Shown piece after piece: positions 1 through 8,044 of a stretch of DNA of 64,000 nt (the first letter of the stretch is position 1; each line of letters opens with the position of its first letter). This stretch comes from DATBGO01 sp963840095. GTDB taxonomy: Bacteria; Actinomycetota; Actinomycetes; Streptosporangiales; Streptosporangiaceae. A program made the translations under genes and the position numbers. The DNA lies in NCBI GenBank assembly GCA_963840095.1, contig CAWIXN010000002.1, positions 434,001-498,000 of the forward strand. The letters run 5' to 3'. The notes under the pieces were generated by a model. The model saw only the letters and a list, made by a program, of their open reading frames with translations, was not told where the DNA came from and ran no database searches.

Positions 1-2386
1 CATCGCGGCGATCGCCGGGCAGGGTAAGGGCCGCGGCCGGCTCGCCGCCCCACACATTGCTGATCATCCGCCCAGTCGCCGCGAGCGCCGCCGCGTTGTG
101 GCCGTAGTCCACGATCACCGGGCTGCCCGCGGCCAGGTACAGGTTGCCCCGGCCCGGATTGGCCTCGCCCGGGGCGAAGGTGGCCAGCGCCTGCCGGATG
201 TCCTTGGCGCTGATGCCGAGGGCCCGGCACGCCGCCACCGCCGCGAGCGCATTCGCCACCAGATGGGGGGCGCGTCCCCCGAAGGCGCCGGGCAGGTCGG
301 CGACCCCGATCAGCGCCCGGTCCCCGGTGTTCTCGATCTCGGTCAGCTGGCCATCGACCACCTCGTAGCTGACGCCGCCGCCGCGACGGTGCCGCTCGGT
401 CACCGGGCTGCCCGGCAGCAGGCTGAAATACCTGATATCGGGTGCGCGGTCGCGCACCGCGGGCCGCTCGGCCAGCGCGGCGGTGGCCGGATCGTCGGCG
501 TTGAGCACTACGGTCCCGCCCTCGCGGATCTCCTCGGCCACCAGGGCCTTGACCCCGGTGAGCTCCTCAAGGTCGTCGATCCCGTCTGAGCCGAGATGGT
601 CAGCGGTGATATTGGTGACCACCGCGACGTCGGCGCTGTCATAGCCGAGCCCGCCGCGGATGATCCCGCCCCGGGCCGTCTCGAGGACCGCGGCCTCGAT
701 GCTGGTGTCGTCGAGCACCATCTCGGCCGACCGCGGCCCGGATGCGTCCGCCCGGTAGACCAGCCGTCCGCTGGAGTACACGCCCTCGGTCGTGGACATG
801 CCCACCCGCAGGCCCGCCTGGCGCAGGATGTGGCCGATCATGCGGACCGTGGTGGTCTTGCCATTGGTGCCGGTCACGGCGACGACCGGAACCCTGGCCG
901 GCGCGCCCGGCGGGTACAGGCGGTCGATCACCGCCCCCGCTACGTCCCTGGACGTGCCCTCGGCCGGAGACAGGTGCATCCGCAGCCCCGGGCAAGCGTT
1001 GAGCTCGATCACCGCGCCCGGTCCGGGCTGGCCGGGCGGCTCGTGCTCGTCATGCCCGCCGTCTGGATCCAGGATCGGCGCAGAGATGTCGGCCAGCCGC
1101 ACGTCGATGCCGCAGATGTCGAGCCCGGCCGCGGCCGCCGCCCGGCAGCACATCTCGGCGACGTCGTCGTGGACCAGGTCGGTGACGTCCCGGCTGGTTC
1201 CGCCGGTGGACAGGTTGGCGTTCTTGCGCAGCGTGACCAGTTCGCCCTCAGCCGGTACCGAGGCCTCGCTCAGCCCCTGGTCGGCCAGCTGGCTGATGGC
1301 CGCCCCGTCCAGGGTGATCCTGGTCAGCTCGCGCGCATGACCCGGGCCGCGCCGCGGGTCAGCATTGGCCAGCGCGACGAGTTGGCCGATGGTCGCACGG
1401 CCGTCTCCGGTCACGGACGCGGGCCGCAGCTGCGCCGCGGCGACCACCCGGCCGTCGACCACCAGGACCCGGTAGTCATGGCCGGGGATGAACCTCTCCA
1501 CGATGACTCCCGCGGCCGCGGGGCTCGCCCGCGGATAAGCGTCGGCGGCCTGCGCCGCGGTAATGACGCTGATCGTCACGCCCGCGCCATGGTTGCCGCT
1601 GCGCGGCTTGATCACGACAGGCGCGCCGAGGAGCTCGACCGCATCGGCGGCCTCGGCCGCGCTCCGGGCGACCACCCCGTCGGGGACCGGGATCCCCGCA
1701 CTGGCCAGCAGCTGCTTGGTGAGCACCTTGTCGGAGGCGATGTCCACCCCGACCGCGGAGGTCTGCTCGGTCAGCGCCGCGCAGACCAGCCGCCGGTAGC
1801 ACCCGTAGCCGAGGCGCAGCAGGCTCAGACTGCCGATCCGGCGGACCGGGATTCCCCGGCGGCGGGCCGCGGCGGCGATAGCCGCGGTGCTCACGCCCAG
1901 GCGCTCTCGCTCCACGAGGCGGGAAATGCCCGCGAGGTCGGCATCAAGCGCAGGCTCTCGTTTCTCTAGAATTTCATCGACCACGCGGATGGCGGCCCGC
2001 AGCAACTGTGCGGCCACGCCCGAATCCGGCGGCTCGTCCTGCGGGCACTCCATCATCACGTCGTAACGGCCGTCGGCGCCTGCCCACGTGGTGCGCCCCA
2101 GCTGCACCTCCCGGCCCGCCAGCCGGGACAGCTCAAGCGCCACATGCTCGGTGACGTGGCCGAAGTAGGTGCCCCTGGCCATGGCGCCGGCGAACCCGCC
2201 GGGCCGTCCCGCCGCGCAGTGATGCTCGGCCAGGCCGGGGAGTGCTGCGGTCAGCCGCCCCGCGAAGCCCGGGTAGCCGGTCGTCTCCTGGCTGGTCAGC
2301 TCGTCTAGTTCGAGCCGCGCGACGGTCACCGGCTTGGTGGTGTACACGTTCGGGCCGCTGAGGTGACGCACGTCTATCAGCCGCAC
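1..2386 (-). CDS. cphA: Cyanophycin synthetase CphA, 3' end outside the window
   Basis: Polymerises arginine and aspartate into the nitrogen-storage polymer cyanophycin, using ATP, in the cytoplasm. The minus-strand frame is open from the GTG at 2386 to the window edge (about 795 codons seen; the family is usually about 870-900). In order one reads an N-terminal domain, an ATP-grasp core with KPRSGNHGAG near residues 259-270, and a Mur-ligase-like domain with the P-loop GTNGKTTT near residue 505. The last visible residues, NVWGGEPAAALTLPGDRRD, lie in the Mur-ligase part, so only the extreme C-terminus is missing. The GTG start is preceded by GGGAG (2393-2397). It lies 41 bp downstream of cphB, so the two probably form one operon. 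The family assignment is firm; the exact start is likely. Confidence 0.93.
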   Translation of the reverse strand, partial: MRLIDVRHLSGPNVYTTKPVTVARLELDELTSQETTGYPGFAGRLTAALPGLAEHHCAAGRPGGFAGAMARGTYFGHVTEHVALELSRLAGREVQLGRTTWAGADGRYDVMMECPQDEPPDSGVAAQLLRAAIRVVDEILEKREPALDADLAGISRLVERERLGVSTAAIAAAARRRGIPVRRIGSLSLLRLGYGCYRRLVCAALTEQTSAVGVDIASDKVLTKQLLASAGIPVPDGVVARSAAEAADAVELLGAPVVIKPRSGNHGAGVTISVITAAQAADAYPRASPAAAGVIVERFIPGHDYRVLVVDGRVVAAAQLRPASVTGDGRATIGQLVALANADPRRGPGHARELTRITLDGAAISQLADQGLSEASVPAEGELVTLRKNANLSTGGTSRDVTDLVHDDVAEMCCRAAAAAGLDICGIDVRLADISAPILDPDGGHDEHEPPGQPGPGAVIELNACPGLRMHLSPAEGTSRDVAGAVIDRLYPPGAPARVPVVAVTGTNGKTTTVRMIGHILRQAGLRVGMSTTEGVYSSGRLVYRADASGPRSAEMVLDDTSIEAAVLETARGGIIRGGLGYDSADVAVVTNITADHLGSDGIDDLEELTGVKALVAEEIREGGTVVLNADDPATAALAERPAVRDRAPDIRYFSLLPGSPVTERHRRGGGVSYEVVDGQLTEIENTGDRALIGVADLPGAFGGRAPHLVANALAAVAACRALGISAKDIRQALATFAPGEANPGRGNLYLAAGSPVIVDYGHNAAALAATGRMISNVWGGEPAAALTLPGDRRD

Positions 2387-2427
2387 AATTGGCTCCCTTG
2401 GCCTGCTGGTCGTCGCTCTTGTGAGGC

Positions 2428-3264
2428 TCAGTACCGGTCGTGCGCGGGCCCGATGGCCGGCGTGCGCCCGGCGATGTCGAAGACGCATCCGGCGGGCAGC
2501 AGGTGCAGGCGCACGTCGAACAGCGTGATGGGATCGCAGTCTCCTGCGGGGTGGACGACGGTGGCCTGTTCCGCGTCGGCGACGGTCGCCACCCCGCTGC
2601 CGAGCACCTCGAAGCTTTCCCCCTCGACCAGGATCGCTGTGTTCTCGTCGATCCCGACCCCCAGCTGGTCCGGGTTGCTGGCGACCGCGCTGAGCAGCCG
2701 CGGGAGGCGGCCGCGCTCGCCGAAGTGCATGTCGATGAGCACCTTGGGTGCCAGCCCGAGGCCGGGCCCGGTCCGGACCGCGGCGGCCGACACCTCGGGG
2801 CCCTCGCCGCCCAGGATCATCGCGGCGCCCATGGCGGTGGCGCCCGCGCTGGTTCCCGCGACGACCAGGCCGGCCGCGAGCCGCGCGCGCAGGATGTCGT
2901 TGGTCTTCGACCCAACCAGCGTCCGCAGCCGTGACTGGTCGCCGCCGCAGACAAACACCCCGGTCGCATCGGTGAGCATGCGCGCGGCGCCGTCGCTGTC
3001 GGCGTCCGCGCGGCCGCGTAGCCGCAGCTCCCTGGTCCGGTCCGCGCCGAGCTTGCGGAACACCCGCTCGTAGTCGGCGTGCACCTGCTCGGGCATCCCG
3101 GTGGCGGTCGTGACCAGGACGATCCGCGCCTCCTCACCGCCGGACAGCTCGACGAACCGCTCCAGCAGCCCGGCGCCGCAGCACCGGTCCTCGGCGCCGC
3201 CGATAATGAGCAGGCGTCCGGAAGGCCCCTGGCCGGTTACCGCACCGCGCTGCTCCGCACGCAC
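2428..3264 (-). CDS. cphB: Cyanophycinase CphB
   Basis: Serine exopeptidase of the S51 family that degrades cyanophycin to beta-Asp-Arg dipeptides. The 278-residue protein has the family length, the conserved LLIIGGAED start of the fold near residue 18, the CGGDQ element near 106 and the nucleophile motif GTSAG with Ser139. It lies directly upstream of cphA on the same strand. The GTG start at 3264 has no Shine-Dalgarno sequence, but a TAACAT hexamer ends exactly 6 nt before it, which suggests a leaderless transcript. Together with cphA this gives synthesis and breakdown of the same polymer. An isoaspartyl-dipeptidase that would finish degradation is not in this window. Confidence 0.92.
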   Translation of the reverse strand: MRAEQRGAVTGQGPSGRLLIIGGAEDRCCGAGLLERFVELSGGEEARIVLVTTATGMPEQVHADYERVFRKLGADRTRELRLRGRADADSDGAARMLTDATGVFVCGGDQSRLRTLVGSKTNDILRARLAAGLVVAGTSAGATAMGAAMILGGEGPEVSAAAVRTGPGLGLAPKVLIDMHFGERGRLPRLLSAVASNPDQLGVGIDENTAILVEGESFEVLGSGVATVADAEQATVVHPAGDCDPITLFDVRLHLLPAGCVFDIAGRTPAIGPAHDRY

Positions 3265-3270
3265 GACGGG

Positions 3271-3276
3271 ATGTTA
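3271..3276 (-). promoter_or_regulatory. Putative -10 element of a leaderless cphB promoter
   Basis: On the minus strand TAACAT lies exactly 6 nt upstream of the GTG of cphB, so transcription would begin at or next to the start codon. No good -35 is seen. The rest of the 118-bp gap (3277-3382) holds the 8-bp palindrome GTAGCTAC and GC-rich copies of GGGCCTGC that could fold into hairpins. This is inference from spacing only. Confidence 0.45.
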
Positions 3277-3382
3277 CCCATAGTAGCTACCCGTAAATCA
3301 GCAGTAGTCGGGCGACGGGCCTGCTGGCCCAAGGCCGACTGGGCTCCCGGGCCTGCCGGGCCTTCCGGGCCTGCTCGGGCGG

Positions 3383-4081
3383 TCAGGTCTGCGGGGCCTG
3401 CTGGACCTCGGGGTCGGTCAGGCGGCGCTGGCGGGCGTGCCGGCTCCCCGACCGCGGCCTGGACAGCTCATCGGGCAGCTGGAGCAACGGGTTCGACGCG
3501 CTGGCCACCACGTCGGCCGCGATGTCGGTGACCCGGCGGCCGCGGTTGCGGGCCGCGGACCTGAGCTGCTCGAAGGCCTGCCGGGGCCGGATGCGATGGC
3601 GTTCGGCCAGGACGCCGATCGCCTGCTCGACTCCGATCCTGGCGGTCAGGGCGTGCTGCAGCTGGCTGACGGTGGCCCTGAGCCGCCGCGCCTCATCCGC
3701 AGGCGACTCGGCTCCGGTATTGGAGTCCGGATTCGGCCCGGCGGCCCGCTGGCTGGTGGCGTCCCGGCCGGGAGCGGGCGGCTGGCCGCTCTGGTGCGGG
3801 CCGGTCTGGTGCAGGCCGGTCTGGTGCGGGCCGGTCTGGTCGGCGGCTGGTGCGGCCGCGCCCTCATCCAGGCCAAGATCGGCGGCCAGCAGGTCGGCGA
3901 GCACCATAGCGCAGGTCAGGTCGGGAAGGTCTTCAGCGCCGACCCGCCATCCTTCGGCGGTTCGGCGCAGCACTGCCTGCTCCGCAGCCATCATGGCGCC
4001 GGGCACGGCGGAGTGGCCGCCGCCTGGCTGCGGGGCGGCCGGTGGCATCCTGGTGGCCGTCTGGGCGCGATCGTGAGACAT
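3383..4081 (-). CDS. ANTAR-domain RNA-binding regulator
   Basis: 232-residue protein whose C-terminal third (about 135-195) matches the ANTAR fold: a coiled-coil helix, then IGVEQAIGVLAERHRI and the helical segment ending VTDIAADVVAS. ANTAR proteins bind paired RNA hairpins and block transcription termination. The N-terminal half has no receiver, GAF or PAS domain that I recognise. It contains a short Gln-Thr-Gly-Pro-His repeat made by three 15-bp DNA units (3791-3840). Its ATG overlaps the stop of the upstream mycoredoxin gene by one base (TGATG), so it is translationally coupled to that gene. It lies just upstream of cphBA on the same strand. A role in controlling nitrogen storage is plausible, as in NasR-type antitermination, but unproven. 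Confidence 0.8.
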   Translation of the reverse strand: MSHDRAQTATRMPPAAPQPGGGHSAVPGAMMAAEQAVLRRTAEGWRVGAEDLPDLTCAMVLADLLAADLGLDEGAAAPAADQTGPHQTGLHQTGPHQSGQPPAPGRDATSQRAAGPNPDSNTGAESPADEARRLRATVSQLQHALTARIGVEQAIGVLAERHRIRPRQAFEQLRSAARNRGRRVTDIAADVVASASNPLLQLPDELSRPRSGSRHARQRRLTDPEVQQAPQT

Positions 4082-4335
4082 CAGCGGGCGGCTAGCTCTT
4101 TCAGGTGCTCCTTAACGGCAGCGGCGGTTGGATTGGTCAGCGCGCTGCCGTCGGGAAATACGAGGGTAGGGACCGTCTGGCATCCGCCATTGACGCTCAT
4201 CACGTAGTCTGCGGCGACGTCGTCGGCCTCGATGTCGACCTCAGTGATCTCGATTCCATCGCGGGCCAGCTGGCTCTTCAGCCTCCTGCAGAACGCGCAC
4301 CACCGCGTGGTGTACATGGTCAGGGGCTCCGCCAT
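4081..4335 (-). CDS. Mycoredoxin / glutaredoxin-like protein
   Basis: 84-residue thioredoxin-fold protein with an N-terminal redox motif WCAFC (Cys13 and Cys16) after the strand MYTTR, and the cis-proline element TVPTLVF near residue 55. Actinobacterial mycoredoxins reduce mycothiol mixed disulfides. The usual motif is CGYC or CxxC, so CAFC fits. It sits back to back with uvrD2, as the mycobacterial orthologue does (recalled synteny). A GAAGGGAG-type ribosome site lies upstream and a promoter with GATAAT is at 4359-4364. It is the first gene of a minus-strand run continuing into the ANTAR and cyanophycin genes. NrdH-redoxin is an alternative but less likely given the neighbours. Confidence 0.85.
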   Translation of the reverse strand: MAEPLTMYTTRWCAFCRRLKSQLARDGIEITEVDIEADDVAADYVMSVNGGCQTVPTLVFPDGSALTNPTAAAVKEHLKELAAR

Positions 4336-4358
4336 CCGCCTTCAACTCCCTTCGCAGC

Positions 4359-4386
4359 ATTATCGCCGAACACTAGCAACGCGCAA
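4359..4386 (-). promoter_or_regulatory. Putative promoter of the mycoredoxin-ANTAR operon
   Basis: Minus-strand -35 TTGCGC (4386-4381), 16-nt spacer, -10 GATAAT (4364-4359). This lies in the 176-bp divergent region shared with uvrD2 and ends about 24 nt before the mycoredoxin start. Confidence 0.5.
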
Positions 4387-4511
4387 CCGGGACGCTAGCT
4401 TCCCGCCGGTCCGCGACACCAGGCCCGTGGCACGCTCCGGTGACGTGCCCGTGCCGCCCGCCGTCCGTCGGTGTGATGGGGGAGGATGGCGGCGGAACAG
4501 GAGGTGCGCCG

Positions 4512-6530
4512 GTGGACGTCCCGGATGAACTGATGCGGACCCGCGCTGACGCCGTGCTGGCGGCACTCGATCCCGAGCAGCGGGAAGTCGCGCTGGCGGC
4601 CCGGGGGCCGGTCTGCGTGCTGGCCGGGGCCGGAACGGGCAAGACGCGGGCGGTGGCGCACCGGATCGCCTACGCGGTGGTGACCGGCGTGGTGGACCCG
4701 GCGAGAGTCCTGGCTGTGACGTTCACCACCCGGGCGGCCGGGGAACTGCGGGGCAGGCTCCGGCAGCTGGGCAGCGCCGCGGCGCGAGGCGGCGGGATGG
4801 AGCAGGTGCAGGCGCGCACCTTCCATGCGGCCGCGCTGCGGCAGCTCACCCACTTCTGGCCGGCGACCGTGGGCGGCCGGCCGCCGGAGGTGCTCGCCTC
4901 CAAGGTCGGCCTGGTCGCCGAGGCGGCCAGGCGGCTGCGGCTGTCGGTGAGCCTGCCCGAGCTGCGCGACGCCGCAGCCGAAATCGAATGGGCGAAGGTC
5001 ACCCAGGTCAGGCCGGGCGATTACCAGCTGGCCAGTGCAAAGGCGGGCAGAACGAGCCCCCTGGCGCCAGCCTCGGTGGCCCGGCTTTACGCCGTCTACG
5101 AGGAATTGCGCAGGGAGCGGCAGCTGGTCGACTTCGAGTCGGTCCTGGAGCTCACGGCGGCGATCCTCGCCGAGTACCCGGTAGCCGCGGCGGCCGTCAG
5201 GGACCGGTACTCCTACTTCGTCGTGGATGAGTACCAGGACGTCAACCCGCTGCAGAAGCTGCTGCTTGATGCCTGGATCGGCGACCGCGACGATGTCTGC
5301 GTGGTCGGTGATCCGCGCCAGACCATCTACTCCTTCGCAGGCGCGACGCCTGCCTTCCTGACTGGCTTCGCCGCCGAGTTCCCCGACGCGACGGTGATTA
5401 GGCTGGTGCGCAACTACCGGTCGACGCCCCAGGTGCTGGCGCTGGCCAACCGGCTGGGGCGCGGCGCCGGGGACCTGGTCGCTCAGCGTCCCCCTGACCT
5501 GGCGCCCGAGTTCACCGAGTGCGGTGACGAGCAGGAGGAGGCCGCCGCCGTGGCGGCCAAGGCCGCGGCGATGATCCGGGCGGGGATGGCGCCGCGGGAG
5601 ATCGCCGTGCTGGTGCGGACCAATGCCCAGACGGCCGCCTACGAGCAGGCACTCAGCGAGGCGGGGGTGCCGTTCGTGGTCAAGGGAACCGAGCGGTTCT
5701 TCGACCGGGACGAGGTGCGCCAGGCGATCGCGCTGTTGCGGGTGGCCGCCCGGTCGGCGTCGGCGGCGGACGGGCCGCAGGCTCAGGTCCGCGCGGTGCT
5801 GTCCGGGATCGGCCTGACCAGCCAGGCGCCGGGCGGCCGCGGCCGGGCGCGGGAGCGCTGGGAGTCGCTGGCCTCGCTCGCCCAGCTAGCGGACGACTTC
5901 TTCGCTGCGGCACCGCAGGCGACGCTCGGTGACCTGTCGGCCGAGCTGGCCCATCGCAGCGCCGTGGACCAGGCCCCGGCCATGGCCGGAGTGACCATCG
6001 CCTCGCTGCACGCGGCCAAGGGGCTGGAGTGGGACGCGGTGTTCCTGCCGGGACTGACCGATGGCACCTTGCCGATCATCTACGCGCAGACCGCTGACGC
6101 GATCGAGGAGGAACGGCGACTGCTCTATGTGGGCATTACCAGGGCGAGGAAGCGGCTGCAGCTGTCCTGGGCGCTCGCCCGCTCGCCCGGCAGCCGTCCC
6201 AGCCGGGCGCCATCCCGGTTCCTGCAGGAGATCCGCCAGCGGCCCGCCGGCCCACCGGCCCGCCGTGAGCGTCTGCGCCGTGATCCAGCCGGCCGCGATG
6301 CCGCACTGCTGGTGCGGCTACGGGAATGGCGCGCCGGACTAGCCCGGGAGCAGAGTGTTCCCGCGTACGTGATCTTCAGGGACGCGACCCTGGACCTGAT
6401 CGCCGAGCGCCGGCCACGCTCCGCCAGCGAGCTGGCCGCGATCCCCGGTGTCGGACGGATCAAGCTCGACAGGTACGGTGCGGCGGTGCTGGCGTTGTGC
6501 GCGGAGGCGTCTTCGCGCTCGGCTGGCTGA
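4512..6530 (+). CDS. uvrD2: ATP-dependent DNA helicase UvrD2 (SF1, with HRDC domain)
   Basis: 3'-5' DNA helicase for repair and replication. Walker A GAGTGKT is near residue 39, the Walker B motif DEYQD near 240, VVGDPRQTIYSF follows, and motif VI is at LLYVGITRARKRL near 540. The C-terminus (about 600-665) is an HRDC domain ending in ASELAAIPGVGRIKLDRYGAAVL, typical of actinobacterial UvrD2. I chose the GTG at 4512 because AGGAGGT (4499-4505) lies 6 nt before it. A longer frame from 4440 would add 24 low-complexity residues. The protein is then 672 residues. The short N-terminal region before Walker A matches orthologues. Confidence 0.93.
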   Translation: MDVPDELMRTRADAVLAALDPEQREVALAARGPVCVLAGAGTGKTRAVAHRIAYAVVTGVVDPARVLAVTFTTRAAGELRGRLRQLGSAAARGGGMEQVQARTFHAAALRQLTHFWPATVGGRPPEVLASKVGLVAEAARRLRLSVSLPELRDAAAEIEWAKVTQVRPGDYQLASAKAGRTSPLAPASVARLYAVYEELRRERQLVDFESVLELTAAILAEYPVAAAAVRDRYSYFVVDEYQDVNPLQKLLLDAWIGDRDDVCVVGDPRQTIYSFAGATPAFLTGFAAEFPDATVIRLVRNYRSTPQVLALANRLGRGAGDLVAQRPPDLAPEFTECGDEQEEAAAVAAKAAAMIRAGMAPREIAVLVRTNAQTAAYEQALSEAGVPFVVKGTERFFDRDEVRQAIALLRVAARSASAADGPQAQVRAVLSGIGLTSQAPGGRGRARERWESLASLAQLADDFFAAAPQATLGDLSAELAHRSAVDQAPAMAGVTIASLHAAKGLEWDAVFLPGLTDGTLPIIYAQTADAIEEERRLLYVGITRARKRLQLSWALARSPGSRPSRAPSRFLQEIRQRPAGPPARRERLRRDPAGRDAALLVRLREWRAGLAREQSVPAYVIFRDATLDLIAERRPRSASELAAIPGVGRIKLDRYGAAVLALCAEASSRSAG

Positions 6531-6574
6531 GACGGATGGTGCGAGCGAGGCTATGGACACGATGAGCCCCGACG

Positions 6575-7432
6575 ATGAGTAAGGCACTCGACGCCGTCGT
6601 GGAACTGCTCGACCTGGAACAGATCGAGGTCAACATCTTCCGGGGGCGCAGTCCGGAAGGCGAGCGCAGGCAACGTATTTTCGGCGGCCAGGTGGCTGGC
6701 CAGGCCCTGGTGGCCGCGGGCCGGACGGTTCCCGCGGACCGGCCGGTACATTCCCTGCACGCGTATTTCATCCGGGGGGGCGACCCGACCGTCCCGATCA
6801 TCTACCTCGTCGATCAGGTACGGGACGGCCGTTCGTTCACCACTCGCCGGGTATCGGCCATCCAGCACGGTAAGACGATCTTCACGCTGTCCGCGTCGTT
6901 TCACCGGGAAGAGCCGGGCGTGACGCACTCGACGGCGATGCCCGAGGTTCCGCCGCCCGAGTCGATCGCTCCCACGTCGGTCCGGATGGAACGGCTATTC
7001 GGGCCCGCCATTCCCGACTTCTACCACAACAATCCCATCGATATCCGCCACATCGGGCCGCTGACATTCGAGGCGGTGGACGATCCCACGCTCCGCAGCG
7101 CGAGCAACCTGGTCTGGCTGCGGGCCGACGGCGAGCTGCCCGACGATCCGCTGCTGCATGTGTGCCTGATGACCTATGCCTCCGACATGACGCTGCTCGA
7201 CTCGGTCCTGCTTGCACACGGGCTGTCCTGGGCAGACGGGCGAACCACAGGGGCCAGCCTGGATCACGCGATGTGGTTTCACCGGCGGTTCCGCGCTGAC
7301 CGGTGGCTGCTGTACGCGCAGGAGTCTCCGATCGCGGGCGGCGCCCGGGGCCTCGCTCGCGGTCAGGTGTTCACCAGCGACGGCGAACTCGTGGTGTCGG
7401 TGGTGCAGGAAGGGCTGATCCGGACTCGGTGA
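6575..7432 (+). CDS. tesB: Acyl-CoA thioesterase II
   Basis: 285-residue double-hotdog thioesterase that hydrolyses acyl-CoA to free acid and CoA. The N-terminal hotdog holds RIFGGQVAGQALVAA (about residue 34) and SLHAYFIRGG. The C-terminal hotdog holds ASLDHAMWFHRRFRADRW near 230, with the conserved Asp, and ends ARGQVFTSDGELVVSVVQEGL. Length and both motifs are standard for TesB. It follows uvrD2 by 44 bp, so co-transcription is possible. No strong ribosome site precedes the ATG. Confidence 0.93.
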   Translation: MSKALDAVVELLDLEQIEVNIFRGRSPEGERRQRIFGGQVAGQALVAAGRTVPADRPVHSLHAYFIRGGDPTVPIIYLVDQVRDGRSFTTRRVSAIQHGKTIFTLSASFHREEPGVTHSTAMPEVPPPESIAPTSVRMERLFGPAIPDFYHNNPIDIRHIGPLTFEAVDDPTLRSASNLVWLRADGELPDDPLLHVCLMTYASDMTLLDSVLLAHGLSWADGRTTGASLDHAMWFHRRFRADRWLLYAQESPIAGGARGLARGQVFTSDGELVVSVVQEGLIRTR

Positions 7433-7440
7433 GCCGGTAG

Positions 7441-7478
7441 CGCCTGCCCGGAAGGATGATTCGCCCCCGGGTCAGGCG
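7441..7478 (+). terminator. Hairpin terminator after tesB
   Basis: CGCCTG-CCCGG (7441-7451) pairs with CCGGG-T-CAGGCG (7467-7478) around one bulged base, 9 nt after the tesB stop. There is no T-tract, which is common in high-GC actinobacteria. It separates tesB from the wblC leader promoter. Confidence 0.5.
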
Positions 7479-7516
7479 GCCTCCCACCGCGCTGAATAAG
7501 TGCATGCAACCGTCAG

Positions 7517-7555
7517 GAAAATAGGTTGCCCCCCGCGGGAGCGGCTACGTAGGCT
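7517..7555 (+). promoter_or_regulatory. WhiB7-type autoregulated promoter of wblC
   Basis: GAAAATA (7517-7523) stands immediately before the -35 TTGCCC (7526-7531), followed by an 18-nt spacer and the -10 TAGGCT (7550-7555). An AT-rich box touching a TTG-type -35 is the known signature of WhiB7-activated promoters, including the whiB7 promoter itself. Here the WhiB7 orthologue lies about 490 bp downstream. Transcription would start at about 7562, the first base of an ATG. Confidence 0.65.
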
Positions 7556-7561
7556 GCTCAC

Positions 7562-7612
7562 ATGACCACGGGTCCATTGACGCTGCGGAGAGGGAGGTGC
7601 CCAGGATGCTGA
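7562..7612 (+). CDS. Leaderless upstream ORF of the wblC leader (16 codons)
   Basis: ATG at 7562 lies 6 nt after the predicted -10 box and opens a 16-codon frame, MTTGPLTLRRGRCPGC, whose TGA overlaps the ATG of the next ORF (7606). whiB7 genes in mycobacteria and streptomycetes are controlled by translation of an upstream ORF coupled to a terminator hairpin. This peptide or the next ORF could be that sensor. Evidence is positional only. Confidence 0.4.
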   Translation: MTTGPLTLRRGRCPGC

Positions 7613-7917
7613 ACATGATCTCGGATGTCACGGCTGCCGCTGACGCGCGGTCTGGTTTCGGCGTGGGCGTTTTCCCTTCCTCCGGCGCCCGGACCATCGC
7701 GCCTAGCTCCGCAGGCGCTACCTCCGCCCGTCCCGATGCCCGCTGGGCGACCGAGGTCCTCGGTCGGCGCCGCTTCGCGGCTGACCACGGCGTGGCGCTC
7801 GGGCTGCGGAATGCCGGCAAGCAGAACTCCATCCGTCAGTACGACCCAAAGACGACCCGCATCGCCGCGGCCAGCGGCGGCGCTCTGGGCTCGCATCCGG
7901 CGAGGGAACCGGTCTAG
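7606..7917 (+). CDS. Small ORF in the wblC leader, function unknown
   Basis: 103-codon ORF with high third-position GC, starting at an ATG behind GAGGGAGG (about 7589-7597). A GTG at 7597 is also in frame. I do not recognise the protein. It has no clear domain; the middle reads RWATEVLGRRRFAADHG and the end is basic. Its stop lies 22 nt before the 15-bp hairpin at 7939, and the wblC start is 128 nt further on. The arrangement promoter, ORF, terminator, regulator suggests that translation here tunes readthrough into wblC. It could instead be an ordinary small gene. Confidence 0.5.
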   Translation: MLNMISDVTAAADARSGFGVGVFPSSGARTIAPSSAGATSARPDARWATEVLGRRRFAADHGVALGLRNAGKQNSIRQYDPKTTRIAAASGGALGSHPAREPV

Positions 7918-7938
7918 CCAGACCGGCCTGATCCCCCA

Positions 7939-7973
7939 AAGGCCGCGGACCCGGAAATCGGGTCCGCGGCCTT
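7939..7973 (+). promoter_or_regulatory. Attenuator-like hairpin between leader ORF and wblC
   Basis: Perfect 15-bp stem: AAGGCCGCGGACCCG (7939-7953) pairs with CGGGTCCGCGGCCTT (7959-7973), loop GAAAT. There is no long T-tract after it. The element CGGGTCC at 7569-7575, inside the first small ORF, could pair with the 5' arm and act as antiterminator; that pairing is speculative. It sits inside the transcript that would lead into wblC, as expected for whiB7 attenuation. Confidence 0.6.
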
Positions 7974-8044
7974 AGTCATGCAAGGCCACCGTTTTGTCAG
8001 ACGCGTGCGAGACCGTACGACAAACAGATGAGAGGGGATCACCG

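Noticed and set aside
596..1969. 457-codon plus-strand ORF over cphA
   Set aside because: It is the complement of the cphA frame, which has ATP-grasp and P-loop motifs. The plus frame is Asp/Gly/Arg/His low complexity.
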